Shown here piece by piece: positions 1 through 5,514 of a stretch of DNA of 5,596 nt. Positions within the stretch are counted from its first letter, which is position 1, and each line of letters opens with the position of its first letter. The position numbers and the translations under genes are program-made. Source of the stretch: Bacilli bacterium (GTDB taxonomy: Bacteria; Bacillota_I; Bacilli_A; RF39; UBA660); assembly GCA_022793565.1 (NCBI GenBank), contig JAAWDC010000049.1, positions 1 through 5,596 on the forward strand. Reading direction: 5' to 3'. Under the pieces are notes generated by a model, which made no database searches, had not been told where the DNA came from, and saw only the letters and a program-made list of their open reading frames with translations.

Positions 1-1
1 G

Positions 2-37
2 TTCTCATTAGAAGATGATTATACAATTACGAAATAG
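2..37 (+). CDS. C-terminal end of an upstream gene, probably parE (partial)
   Basis: Frame 2 is open from the window edge to a TAG at 35-37 and encodes the tail FSLEDDYTITK. The other two forward frames stop within the first 18 bases. The next gene starts 14 bases downstream with its own ribosome binding site. Because parC lies just downstream and parE normally precedes parC in Bacillota, this is probably the last 11 codons of topoisomerase IV subunit B. GyrB/ParE proteins often end in a short acidic stretch like this. The identity is inferred from position only, since eleven residues cannot be assigned by sequence. Confidence 0.4.
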   Translation, partial: FSLEDDYTITK

Positions 38-51
38 AAAGAGGGCGTAGT

Positions 52-300
52 ATGGCCAAGAAAAATGTAGTATTAAAATATGTCCGTAAGAATAGCCTTC
101 TGCTTTATTGTATTGCTGCTGCAAAAGCGAATTCTAGACAAAACATATCATTGGCAATTCGACAGGAACGTCTTGATATTTTAGAAACATATGTAGAAAA
201 AGCACCAGATAAGTATCAAAAATTACCAAAGTTTCATAAGATTTATTGTTTAGTTGCTATTTTAGCCTATACGATAGATAAATATGAGCATTTAAGATAA
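52..300 (+). CDS. Small hypothetical protein between parE and parC (82 aa); possibly the 5' part of an interrupted gene
   Basis: I do not recognise this protein. The start ATG is preceded by AGAGGG at 40-45, six bases upstream, which is a good ribosome binding site. The 82-residue product is basic at its N-terminus (MAKKNVVLKYVRKNS), followed by a mildly hydrophobic stretch LLLYCIAAA at residues 16-24. It appears mostly helical and has two cysteines (residues 20 and 66). I see no signal peptide and no convincing membrane helix. It lies in the presumed parE-parC operon. The frame ends at a TAA (298-300), but the same frame then stays open without another stop to position 522, with no ribosome binding site for a second start. 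This may therefore be the N-terminal half of a protein of about 156 residues broken by one nonsense codon. A genuine 82-residue protein is also possible. Confidence 0.6.
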   Translation: MAKKNVVLKYVRKNSLLLYCIAAAKANSRQNISLAIRQERLDILETYVEKAPDKYQKLPKFHKIYCLVAILAYTIDKYEHLR

Positions 301-327
301 ATTAGAATTGTTGTACATTTTGAGCAG

Positions 328-522
328 ATGGCAGAAGAAATTATTGAGAATCGAGAGTACAATCGTGCTACACAGTTATATTATATGGAACAGTTGTTGC
401 TTTTATTGAAGTTAGATCCTAAGGAGAATATCTGGGAATATTTGAATAGTCAAAAAGAAAAAAATTATCAGAAAATTATCCATCAGATTGATAATTATTA
501 TATTAAAAAAATTACGCGTTAG
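328..522 (+). CDS. Small hypothetical protein (64 aa), or the 3' part of the interrupted gene starting at 52
   Basis: I do not recognise this protein. It is the open frame after the TAA at 298-300, and it is in phase with the preceding reading frame. The first ATG is at 328. The upstream bases (TTTTGAGCAG) give no proper Shine-Dalgarno sequence, and no TTG or GTG start lies in phase between 301 and 327. The product is charged and apparently helical, with a leucine-rich run (MEQLLLLLKLD, about residues 24-34) and a Tyr/Lys-rich C-terminus. The stop TAG (520-522) lies 11 bases before parC, and the parC ribosome binding site overlaps it, so translation may be coupled. Without its own initiation signal, this is more likely the C-terminal part of one gene covering 52-522. 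If so, it is expressed only by readthrough, or it is a pseudogene fragment. A separate, weakly translated gene is the alternative. Confidence 0.45.
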   Translation: MAEEIIENREYNRATQLYYMEQLLLLLKLDPKENIWEYLNSQKEKNYQKIIHQIDNYYIKKITR

Positions 523-533
523 GATGTGGAATC

Positions 534-3122
534 ATGAAAAAAGAAAAATCTCCAGAGATTGTAGAGAAAATATTTAATTATACTTTAGAAGAGATCATGG
601 GACAAAGGTTTGGTAGATATTCTAAATATATTATCCAAGACCGCGCAATTCCTGATGTTCGTGATGGATTGAAACCAGTACAAAGAAGAATTTTATATGG
701 AATGTATCGGGATCGTAATACTTATGATAAACCATATCGTAAAAGTGCAAAAACAGTTGGAAATGTCATGGGTAATTACCATCCACATGGAGATTCTTCT
801 ATTTATGATGCTATGATTCGAATGAGTCAGTGGTGGAAACAAAATACACCATATATTGATATGCATGGGAATAATGGTAGTATGGATGGGGATAGTCCTG
901 CTGCGATGCGTTATACAGAAGCCCGTCTTTCTAAAATTAGTAATGAATTATTACGTGATTTAGATAAAGATACTGTTAGTTGGGCTCCTAATTTTGATGA
1001 TACTGAGTTAGAACCTACCGTTTTACCAGCCCGTTTTCCCAATCTTTTGGTTAATGGAACTTCTGGAATTTCTGCTGGGTATGCAACTAATATTCCTCCA
1101 CATAATTTAGGAGAAATTATCGATGCTACTATTAAAAGAATCGACAGTCCAAATTGTAGATTAGAGACAATTATGTCTATTGTTAAAGGTCCAGATTTCC
1201 CAACGGGTGGTATTGTTGAAGGAATTAAAGAAATTGAGAGAGCTTATGAGACAGGAAAGGGCAAAATTGTCGTTAAATCAAAAACTGAATTTGAGGAATC
1301 AAAAGGAAAGTTAGCACTAATTGTTACAGAAATTCCATTTGAAGTGAATAAAGCAATGCTTGTTCGTAAAATGGACGAGATTCGAATAGATAAGAAGATC
1401 GAAGGTATTTTGGAAGTAAGAGATGAGTCTGATCGAGAAGGTTTAAGAATTGCAATTGATTTAAAGAAAGATGTCAATCGTGATTTGGTTTTGAATTATC
1501 TATTAAAGAATACCGATTTACAAATTAGTTATAGCTTTAATATGATTGCAATCGACCATCGTAGACCTAAATTGCTTGGTATCTTAGATGTTTTAGATTC
1601 TTACATTCAACATCAGCGAGAAGTTATTTTAAAGCGGACTCATTTTGATTTGGCACATGCAAAGGCACGTCTTCATATAGTAGAAGGTTTGATCAAATGT
1701 CTTTCTATTTTGGATGAAGTAATTCGAGTAATTCGTGCTAGTAAAAACAAGGCAGATGCTAGAGATAATTTAGTAAAAGAGTTTGATTTTACCGTTGAGC
1801 AAGCAGAGGCAATTATTACATTACAACTTTATCGTTTAACGAATACAGATGTTGTGCAGTTAGAAGAAGAACTTGCAAATCTTAAAACAATTGTTACTGG
1901 CTTAGAAGCAATCTTGGCTGATGAAGAGAAATTAAAAGGTGTAATGAAGGATGAACTTCGAAAGGTAAAACATGAATATGCAGTACCAAGAAAGACAGAG
2001 ATTAAAGATGAGATTACAGAGATTAAAATAGATACAACAGTGATGTTGCCAAAAGAGGATGTAATCGTTTCTATTACAAAGGATGGATATGTAAAAAGAA
2101 CTAGCTTACGTAGTTATCAGGCTTCTTGTGGAGATGAAGTTGCCTTAAAAGAAACAGATTATATGATAGGTCTTTATGAACTTAATACGTTAGATACAAT
2201 ATTACTATTTACCTCCCTTGGAAATTATTTATATGTGCCTATCCATACAATTCCAGATATGAAGTGGAAAGATTTAGGAAAGCATATTAGTAATTTGATC
2301 AAGCTAGAAGAGAAGGAAGAAATTGTTTTTGCTTTACCAGTCATTGATTTTGATAAGGAAATCGATATTACAATTATTACTAAAAAAGGAATGATTAAAC
2401 GTACACCATTAAAGGAATTTCAAGTTTCTAGATATTCTAAACCAGTGTCTTGTATGAAACTTAAAGATGGGGACTTAGTAGTCAGTGTTTTTGAGACGAA
2501 GTATGATGATATTTTCTTATCTACTACAGATAGTTATGGGTTATGGTTCTCTAAGAATGATGTTCCTATCGTGGGGCTTAAAGCAAGTGGAGTTAAAGCA
2601 ATTAGTTTAAAGACAGATACTGTAACTAATGGTTCTAATTTTGATCCAAGACAACATGAACATTTGTTGATTGTTACAGATAAGGGGACAGGAAAAAGAG
2701 TTAAAATTACAGAGTTTGAAAAGAGTACTCGAGCACGTCGTGGTTTATTGATTTTACGTGAAGTAAAGAGTAATCCATATAAGATTATAAAGGCATATCC
2801 AGTTTCTTCTAAAGATCATGTTGGATTAAAGTCTTCTATTATTCAATTGTTTAGGAATACAGAATTTCCAATTATGGATCGATATTCTACAGGATCTAAT
2901 ATCTCTAAGGAAGAAATTAATGATTGTTTCTTAATGATACAGCTTGTTAAAAAGAATCAACTACTAGCAGATATCTCAGATACAACTCTAATGGATTCTA
3001 TAGAAACTACAACGGATGCTGTTTCTGAAGTAGAACCTATAGAACAAAAAGATAAAAAGAAGATTTCTATTAAAGAAATAGATGATCGGTTAATGACGAT
3101 TGATGATTTTTTGAAAGATTAA
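534..3122 (+). CDS. parC: DNA topoisomerase IV subunit A (ParC)
   Basis: This is the DNA-cleaving subunit of topoisomerase IV, which works as a ParC2-ParE2 complex to unlink daughter chromosomes by ATP-driven passage of one duplex through another. The winged-helix breakage domain is near residues 28-145, with the active-site tyrosine Tyr127 in MRYTEARLS. The quinolone-determining segment HPHGDSSIYD (83-92) keeps the Ser and Asp typical of susceptible enzymes. The tower domain follows to about residue 340, then the coiled coil and dimer gate (about 350-490), then the beta-pinwheel DNA-wrapping domain (about 505-815). The pinwheel lacks the GyrA box (QRRGGKG) of gyrase, and the segment STRARRGLLILREVKSNP (731-748) is typical of Gram-positive ParC. 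At 862 residues it is longer than B. subtilis ParC (about 806). The extra length is a low-complexity linker and a charged tail ending TIDDFLKD. AGGA at 521-524 is the ribosome binding site. Confidence 0.97.
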   Translation: MKKEKSPEIVEKIFNYTLEEIMGQRFGRYSKYIIQDRAIPDVRDGLKPVQRRILYGMYRDRNTYDKPYRKSAKTVGNVMGNYHPHGDSSIYDAMIRMSQWWKQNTPYIDMHGNNGSMDGDSPAAMRYTEARLSKISNELLRDLDKDTVSWAPNFDDTELEPTVLPARFPNLLVNGTSGISAGYATNIPPHNLGEIIDATIKRIDSPNCRLETIMSIVKGPDFPTGGIVEGIKEIERAYETGKGKIVVKSKTEFEESKGKLALIVTEIPFEVNKAMLVRKMDEIRIDKKIEGILEVRDESDREGLRIAIDLKKDVNRDLVLNYLLKNTDLQISYSFNMIAIDHRRPKLLGILDVLDSYIQHQREVILKRTHFDLAHAKARLHIVEGLIKCLSILDEVIRVIRASKNKADARDNLVKEFDFTVEQAEAIITLQLYRLTNTDVVQLEEELANLKTIVTGLEAILADEEKLKGVMKDELRKVKHEYAVPRKTEIKDEITEIKIDTTVMLPKEDVIVSITKDGYVKRTSLRSYQASCGDEVALKETDYMIGLYELNTLDTILLFTSLGNYLYVPIHTIPDMKWKDLGKHISNLIKLEEKEEIVFALPVIDFDKEIDITIITKKGMIKRTPLKEFQVSRYSKPVSCMKLKDGDLVVSVFETKYDDIFLSTTDSYGLWFSKNDVPIVGLKASGVKAISLKTDTVTNGSNFDPRQHEHLLIVTDKGTGKRVKITEFEKSTRARRGLLILREVKSNPYKIIKAYPVSSKDHVGLKSSIIQLFRNTEFPIMDRYSTGSNISKEEINDCFLMIQLVKKNQLLADISDTTLMDSIETTTDAVSEVEPIEQKDKKKISIKEIDDRLMTIDDFLKD

Positions 3123-3168
3123 AGAGATTTTTTCTGAATAATACACATAAGATAAAATAGGTGATCTT

Positions 3169-3558
3169 ATGTCAAAGGAAACGTTTAAACGATTTGTTAG
3201 AAGTCATCCAAGTTTAGTCTCTTATGTAAATACGGGTGATACTACTTGGCAAAAATTGTATGAGATGTATGATTTATATGGAGAAAATAATTCTATTTGG
3301 AACTCTTACTTTAATAATAAACAGGCTACGAATGACACATTAAGACAGGTAAATTCTACTGGTGTTTCTAGTCAAGCAACTATTGGAGATACTTCTTTAA
3401 AGGATATTTTTAATATGATTAAGTCAATGGATTTAGATACTGTAAAAAAGGGTGTGGACGGATTACAAAAAGCAGTTTTATTATTACAAGATTTTACGGC
3501 TACAAAAAAGCAAGAACAATATCAAGCTCGACCACTTTATAAGCATTTGGAAGATTAA
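3169..3558 (+). CDS. ylbD: YlbD-like protein (putative coat protein family)
   Basis: The 129-residue product matches my recollection of the YlbD family (Pfam 'putative coat protein'), which is about 130 residues in B. subtilis. The N-terminal motif is FKRFVRSHPSLV...GDTTWQKLYEMYDLYGE (residues 6-39). A variable Ser/Thr/Asn/Gln-rich linker follows (about 51-75), then a conserved helical segment (LKDIFNMIKSMDLD, 77-90, followed by VKKGVDGLQKAV, 92-103). It ends in a short RPLYKHLED tail. The molecular role is not established, and the 'coat' name comes from spore-formers. The ribosome binding site AGGTGA (3159-3164) sits four bases before the ATG. The gene starts 46 bases after parC with no convincing promoter or terminator between, so it may be co-transcribed with parC. 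It overlaps the ylbE-like gene by one base (TAATG). The next recognisable genes follow the B. subtilis ylb order, which supports the call. Confidence 0.8.
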   Translation: MSKETFKRFVRSHPSLVSYVNTGDTTWQKLYEMYDLYGENNSIWNSYFNNKQATNDTLRQVNSTGVSSQATIGDTSLKDIFNMIKSMDLDTVKKGVDGLQKAVLLLQDFTATKKQEQYQARPLYKHLED

Positions 3559-3779
3559 TGAATATAGAAACGCAGATTCAGATCCGTCGGAATCCATATT
3601 TATATCATTATCTAAGAGAAAATACAGCTTGGTATAAAGTTTTAAATCGATATCCGGAGTCTATTAAAAATTTGGAACAAGAAGTTAAGGATTATTATCA
3701 TTTGAACCCAAGCGATAAGATTGATGAAATTAGTAAAAAAGTAGAGTTAGTTCGTACATTTATGGATATGATTAATTAG
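3558..3779 (+). CDS. ylbE: YlbE-like protein
   Basis: This small 73-residue protein resembles the YlbE-like family (about 75-80 residues in B. subtilis), whose function is unknown. The recognisable core is RRNPYLYHYLRENTAWYKVL (residues 10-29), then RYPESIKNLEQEV (31-43) and a C-terminal helix ending VRTFMDMIN. This matches the family pattern of an early 'fLRenp.WYr.LsR.P' block followed by helices and a final 'mvdMi'. There is no signal peptide or membrane segment. Its ATG shares one base with the stop of the ylbD-like gene (TAATG), so the two are probably translationally coupled. GGAAG at 3549-3553, inside the end of ylbD, can serve as ribosome binding site. The family call rests on both the motif and its position directly after ylbD. 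It is the last gene before a strong terminator. Confidence 0.8.
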   Translation: MNIETQIQIRRNPYLYHYLRENTAWYKVLNRYPESIKNLEQEVKDYYHLNPSDKIDEISKKVELVRTFMDMIN

Positions 3780-3811
3780 AAGAGTTGATGTTAATTCATC
3801 GATTCTTTTTT
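3780..3811 (+). terminator. Rho-independent terminator after the ylbD-ylbE pair
   Basis: AGAGTTGATG (3781-3790) pairs with CATCGATTCT (3797-3806) around a six-base TTAATT loop, giving ten pairs with two G-U wobbles. An extra A-T pair (3780-3807) can extend the base. A run of six T (3806-3811) follows immediately. It lies just after the ylbE stop and before a promoter, as expected for the end of a transcription unit. The mirrored arm has no equivalent long T run, so it should act mainly on the + strand. Confidence 0.85.
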
Positions 3812-3827
3812 GTTATTTTCTTTTCCG

Positions 3828-3866
3828 TTCGATTAAAAAAACTATTTTGTGGTATACTTGATATAT
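3828..3866 (+). promoter_or_regulatory. Housekeeping-sigma promoter with extended -10, driving ylbF-rsmD-phosphatase
   Basis: TATACT at 3853-3858 is preceded by TGG, giving the TGnTATACT extended -10 element seen in Gram-positive SigA-type promoters. The -35 region is weak (candidates around 3828-3835 match TTGACA poorly), which an extended -10 can compensate for. An A-rich stretch at 3834-3841 lies upstream. Transcription would begin near 3865, leaving a leader of about 40 bases before the ATG at 3905. The promoter sits between a terminator and the next gene, exactly where one is needed. I see no operator or riboswitch in the short leader. Confidence 0.65.
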
Positions 3867-3904
3867 AGAGTTATTTTTGTTTTATGGTTTATTGAGGTGA
3901 TTCA

Positions 3905-4213
3905 ATGGAAGAAGTAATTGAACAAAAATTAGAGGAGTTGCGATTGTTAATTGGAAATAGTACTTTATACCAGGAAGCTAAAAAGCATAGAGAGAGATTG
4001 CTTTTAGATGAGGATCTTCTAAAGGAGATTCAGTTCCTTCAGGAATGTACTAATATTTATTCTGAGGAGTACAGAGCAAGAAAGAAGAAATTGTTTGAAA
4101 ATAAAGATTATCAGGATTATCAGAAGTTTGAAAATGAGCTTTATGTTTTATCTTTACAAATCAATCAGATCTTAAATCAGTTAACGGGGAAAGGAGATAG
4201 TTGCTTCTTATGA
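3905..4213 (+). CDS. ylbF: YlbF/YmcA (Com_YlbF) family protein, probable short RicF
   Basis: The 102-residue product is almost entirely helical and shows the Com_YlbF pattern: a helix ending near LIGNSTLYQEAKKHRERLL (residues 15-33), a short break, EIQFLQECTNIYSEEYRARK (41-60), a charged segment with DYQDYQKFENELY (68-80), and a last helix VLSLQINQILNQLT. In B. subtilis YlbF (RicF) works with YmcA (RicA) and YaaT (RicT) to steer RNase Y in mRNA maturation, and it affects competence, biofilm and sporulation. The position directly before rsmD matches B. subtilis ylbF (where ylbG lies between), favouring YlbF over the YmcA or YheA paralogues. It is about 45 residues shorter than B. subtilis YlbF and has only two cysteines (48 and 100), so a C-terminal cysteine-rich region is absent. 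AGGTGA at 3895-3900 is four bases before the ATG. The stop TGA overlaps the next start. Confidence 0.75.
   Translation: MEEVIEQKLEELRLLIGNSTLYQEAKKHRERLLLDEDLLKEIQFLQECTNIYSEEYRARKKKLFENKDYQDYQKFENELYVLSLQINQILNQLTGKGDSCFL
4190..4212 (+). promoter_or_regulatory. rsmD translation start region: strong RBS with two possible starts
   Basis: AAAGGAGAT (4190-4198) lies inside the end of ylbF. It is 4 bases before an in-frame TTG (4201) and 13 before the ATG (4210), measured from the last G of AAGGAG. Neither spacing is ideal. Homology and the ATGA overlap favour the ATG, while spacing slightly favours the TTG. The alternative changes only three N-terminal residues. Confidence 0.6.
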
Positions 4214-4755
4214 GAATTATTAGTGGTATTTATAAAGGACGAAAGATTATTGGGTATAATGTAGAGGGTACAAGACCAACACAGGATCGGATTCGTGAAA
4301 GTTTATTTGGAATGATTCAGCTTAAATTACGAGATGCTTCTGTTTTAGATCTTTTTGCAGGGACTGGGAGTCTTGGACTTGAAGCTTTAAGCAATGGGGC
4401 TATGGATTGCACTTTTGTAGATTCCAATCCAAAGTGTATTGCTAATATTAAGAAAACACTTCAAGAGTTTAGAATTGAGAATGCTAACCTTTTAAATTTA
4501 GATTATCAAAAGGCTTTGGCTCTTTTTGAAGAAGATCATAGGAAGTTTGATTTAATTTTTTTAGATCCTCCTTATCGATATCAAAATATCGAGGAAATTT
4601 TGGGGATCTTAACTGAAAAGTGCTTAATCAATGAGGATGGAATTATCGTGTGTGAATTTGAAAGTGACGATTTAAAAAGTGACTATGCTATGTTAAGAAA
4701 AATAAAAGAGAAAAGGTATGGAAGTAAGACAATCTCCATTTATCAATATAAGTAG
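4210..4755 (+). CDS. rsmD: 16S rRNA (guanine(966)-N(2))-methyltransferase RsmD
   Basis: RsmD uses S-adenosylmethionine to methylate N2 of G966 (E. coli numbering) of 16S rRNA during 30S assembly in the cytoplasm. From the ATG at 4210 the protein has 181 residues, the usual length. It starts with the family signature MRIISGIYKGR, followed by TRPTQDRIRESLF (residues 21-33). It has SAM-binding motif I VLDLFAGTGSLG (45-56), an acidic residue after motif II in FVDSNP (69-74), and the catalytic LDPPY (118-122). The start is chosen because family members begin MRxISG and because ATGA at 4210-4213 overlaps the ylbF stop, a classic coupling. An upstream in-frame TTG at 4201 would add three residues. 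It lies closer to the strong ribosome binding site AAGGAG (4191-4196), which is 13 bases from the ATG, so TTG initiation cannot be excluded. The gene is the ylbH equivalent. Confidence 0.95.
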   Translation: MRIISGIYKGRKIIGYNVEGTRPTQDRIRESLFGMIQLKLRDASVLDLFAGTGSLGLEALSNGAMDCTFVDSNPKCIANIKKTLQEFRIENANLLNLDYQKALALFEEDHRKFDLIFLDPPYRYQNIEEILGILTEKCLINEDGIIVCEFESDDLKSDYAMLRKIKEKRYGSKTISIYQYK

Positions 4756-4763
4756 GTGATGAT

Positions 4764-5309
4764 ATGAAAATATATTTAGTTCGTCATGGACAAACAGAAG
4801 CCAATTATGAAGGGAAAATGCAGGGAAGGGATAATCGTTTTTCTTTAAATGATACAGGAGTTAGAGAGACAAAGAAACTAAAAGAAAAATTACAGGACAA
4901 AAAAATTGATCTTTGCATTACATCACCTTTAAAAAGGACTTGGGAAACGGCTGTAATTCTAGCGGGAGATCGAGTATATATTGAAGAAGATTCTAGATTA
5001 ATCGAACGTGATTTAGGAGAATATGAAAATAAGCCAAGAAAAGAATACGATCCTAAGAAATATTGGAATTATTCTTTAAACAGTAATGAACATGGAGTTG
5101 AAAAAATTCAAGATGTAATAAATAGAAGCAAAGAATTCTTAAACGATATTAAGAAAAAATACCCAGGCCAGAACATTTTAATTGTCTCTCATGGGGCAAT
5201 TATTCGATCCCTTCATCATTTATTAATTGGAACGGATTTTAAAAAGCAAAAAGATTTAACAAAATTAACTATAGATAATTCATATTTTGGAGAATATGAA
5301 TTGAAGTAG
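4764..5309 (+). CDS. Histidine phosphatase superfamily protein (phosphoglycerate-mutase-like)
   Basis: This 181-residue cytoplasmic protein belongs to branch 1 of the histidine phosphatase superfamily. The phospho-accepting histidine is His8 in LVRHGQTEAN (residues 5-14). The rest of the phosphate pocket is Arg7, Arg58 in TSPLKRTWETA (53-63) and His143 in VSHGAIIR (141-148). Glu81 in LIERDLGEYEN is the likely acid. All core catalytic residues are present, so the enzyme should be active. The substrate cannot be read from sequence. Family members include broad-specificity phosphatases (PhoE type), alpha-ribazole phosphatase (CobC) and fructose-bisphosphatase-like enzymes, and the short length argues against classical dPGM. 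AGGTGA (4754-4759) overlaps the rsmD stop and sits four bases before the ATG, so it is co-transcribed with rsmD. In B. subtilis coaD occupies this place. No clear terminator follows. Confidence 0.9.
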   Translation: MKIYLVRHGQTEANYEGKMQGRDNRFSLNDTGVRETKKLKEKLQDKKIDLCITSPLKRTWETAVILAGDRVYIEEDSRLIERDLGEYENKPRKEYDPKKYWNYSLNSNEHGVEKIQDVINRSKEFLNDIKKKYPGQNILIVSHGAIIRSLHHLLIGTDFKKQKDLTKLTIDNSYFGEYELK

Positions 5310-5340
5310 TCATACTATATCAACGTAAAATTATTTTATA

Positions 5341-5346
5341 TATAAT
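5341..5346 (+). promoter_or_regulatory. Possible -10 box after the phosphatase gene
   Basis: TATAAT here is a perfect -10 hexamer, placed about 80 bases before the structured island at 5423-5468. The -35 region (around 5318-5323, TATCAA) is poor and there is no TGn extension. The surrounding DNA is so A+T rich that a chance match is likely. Confidence 0.2.
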
Positions 5347-5350
5347 AGCT

Positions 5351-5514
5351 TTAAATTTTTCTAAAAATATCAAGGAATAAAAAAGCGAATAAAATATAAA
5401 CAGTTAATATTGAAATTTGCAGTATCCTTGTCGCAGTTCTTATAAAAGGACCTGTCAGGATAACGACATCAAGTTGTATAGATCAGATATGTTTGTCTCC
5501 GGAAAAAGATAAAA
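5351..5514 (-). pseudogene. Possible decayed membrane-protein gene fragment
   Basis: On the minus strand a frame is open from 5482 down to a stop at 5351-5353. It encodes 43 residues with no credible start codon. The end is strongly hydrophobic: GPFIRTATRILQISILTVYI continuing into a Phe/Leu-rich stretch and DIFRKI, which looks like the last transmembrane helix of a small membrane protein. Just upstream in another minus-strand frame (5514 down to 5458) lie 19 open codons (FYLFPETNISDLYNLMSLS). Joined by a frameshift, the two could be the eroded 3' end of one gene. The arrangement faintly resembles DUF1634-type membrane proteins, but that is only a recollection of pattern. A+T-rich noncoding DNA can also give hydrophobic translations by chance, and the same stretch may instead be a structured RNA. 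I could not extend it further to the right because stops occur in all frames. Confidence 0.2.
5423..5468 (+). ncRNA. Candidate structured RNA element (hairpin with possible pseudoknot)
   Basis: A stem of eight pairs with one bulged C (5434-5441 with 5446-5454, loop ATAA) is enclosed by TATCCT (5423-5428) pairing with AGGATA (5457-5462). The bases left free on the 5' side, TGTCG (5429-5433), are complementary to CGACA (5464-5468) just downstream, which would form a pseudoknot. The stretch is noticeably richer in G+C (roughly 44% over about 50 bases) than the A+T-rich flanks. It matches no riboswitch or RNA family I know, and no terminator T-run follows. It may be chance, or the remains of a gene. 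Confidence 0.22.

Noticed and set aside
816..911. Fluoroquinolone resistance substitutions in the ParC quinolone-determining region
   Set aside because: The segment reads HPHGDSSIYD. Ser88 and Asp92 match wild-type residues at the key positions in susceptible Gram-positive ParC, so no resistance change is seen.
1244..1477. Open frame of 77 codons on the minus strand inside parC
   Set aside because: It is antisense to a well-conserved part of ParC, has Ser/Ile-rich composition typical of an antisense shadow, and matches no family I know.
3110..3168. Possible terminator or promoter between parC and ylbD (T-runs, TAAAAT at 3153-3158)
   Set aside because: The only stem near the parC stop is about six weak pairs. 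A promoter with -10 at 3153 would start transcription at the ribosome binding site and has no good -35.
3452..3637. Open frame of 61 codons overlapping the end of ylbD and the start of ylbE
   Set aside because: It is out of frame with two recognisable genes, lacks a ribosome binding site, and has shadow-like composition.
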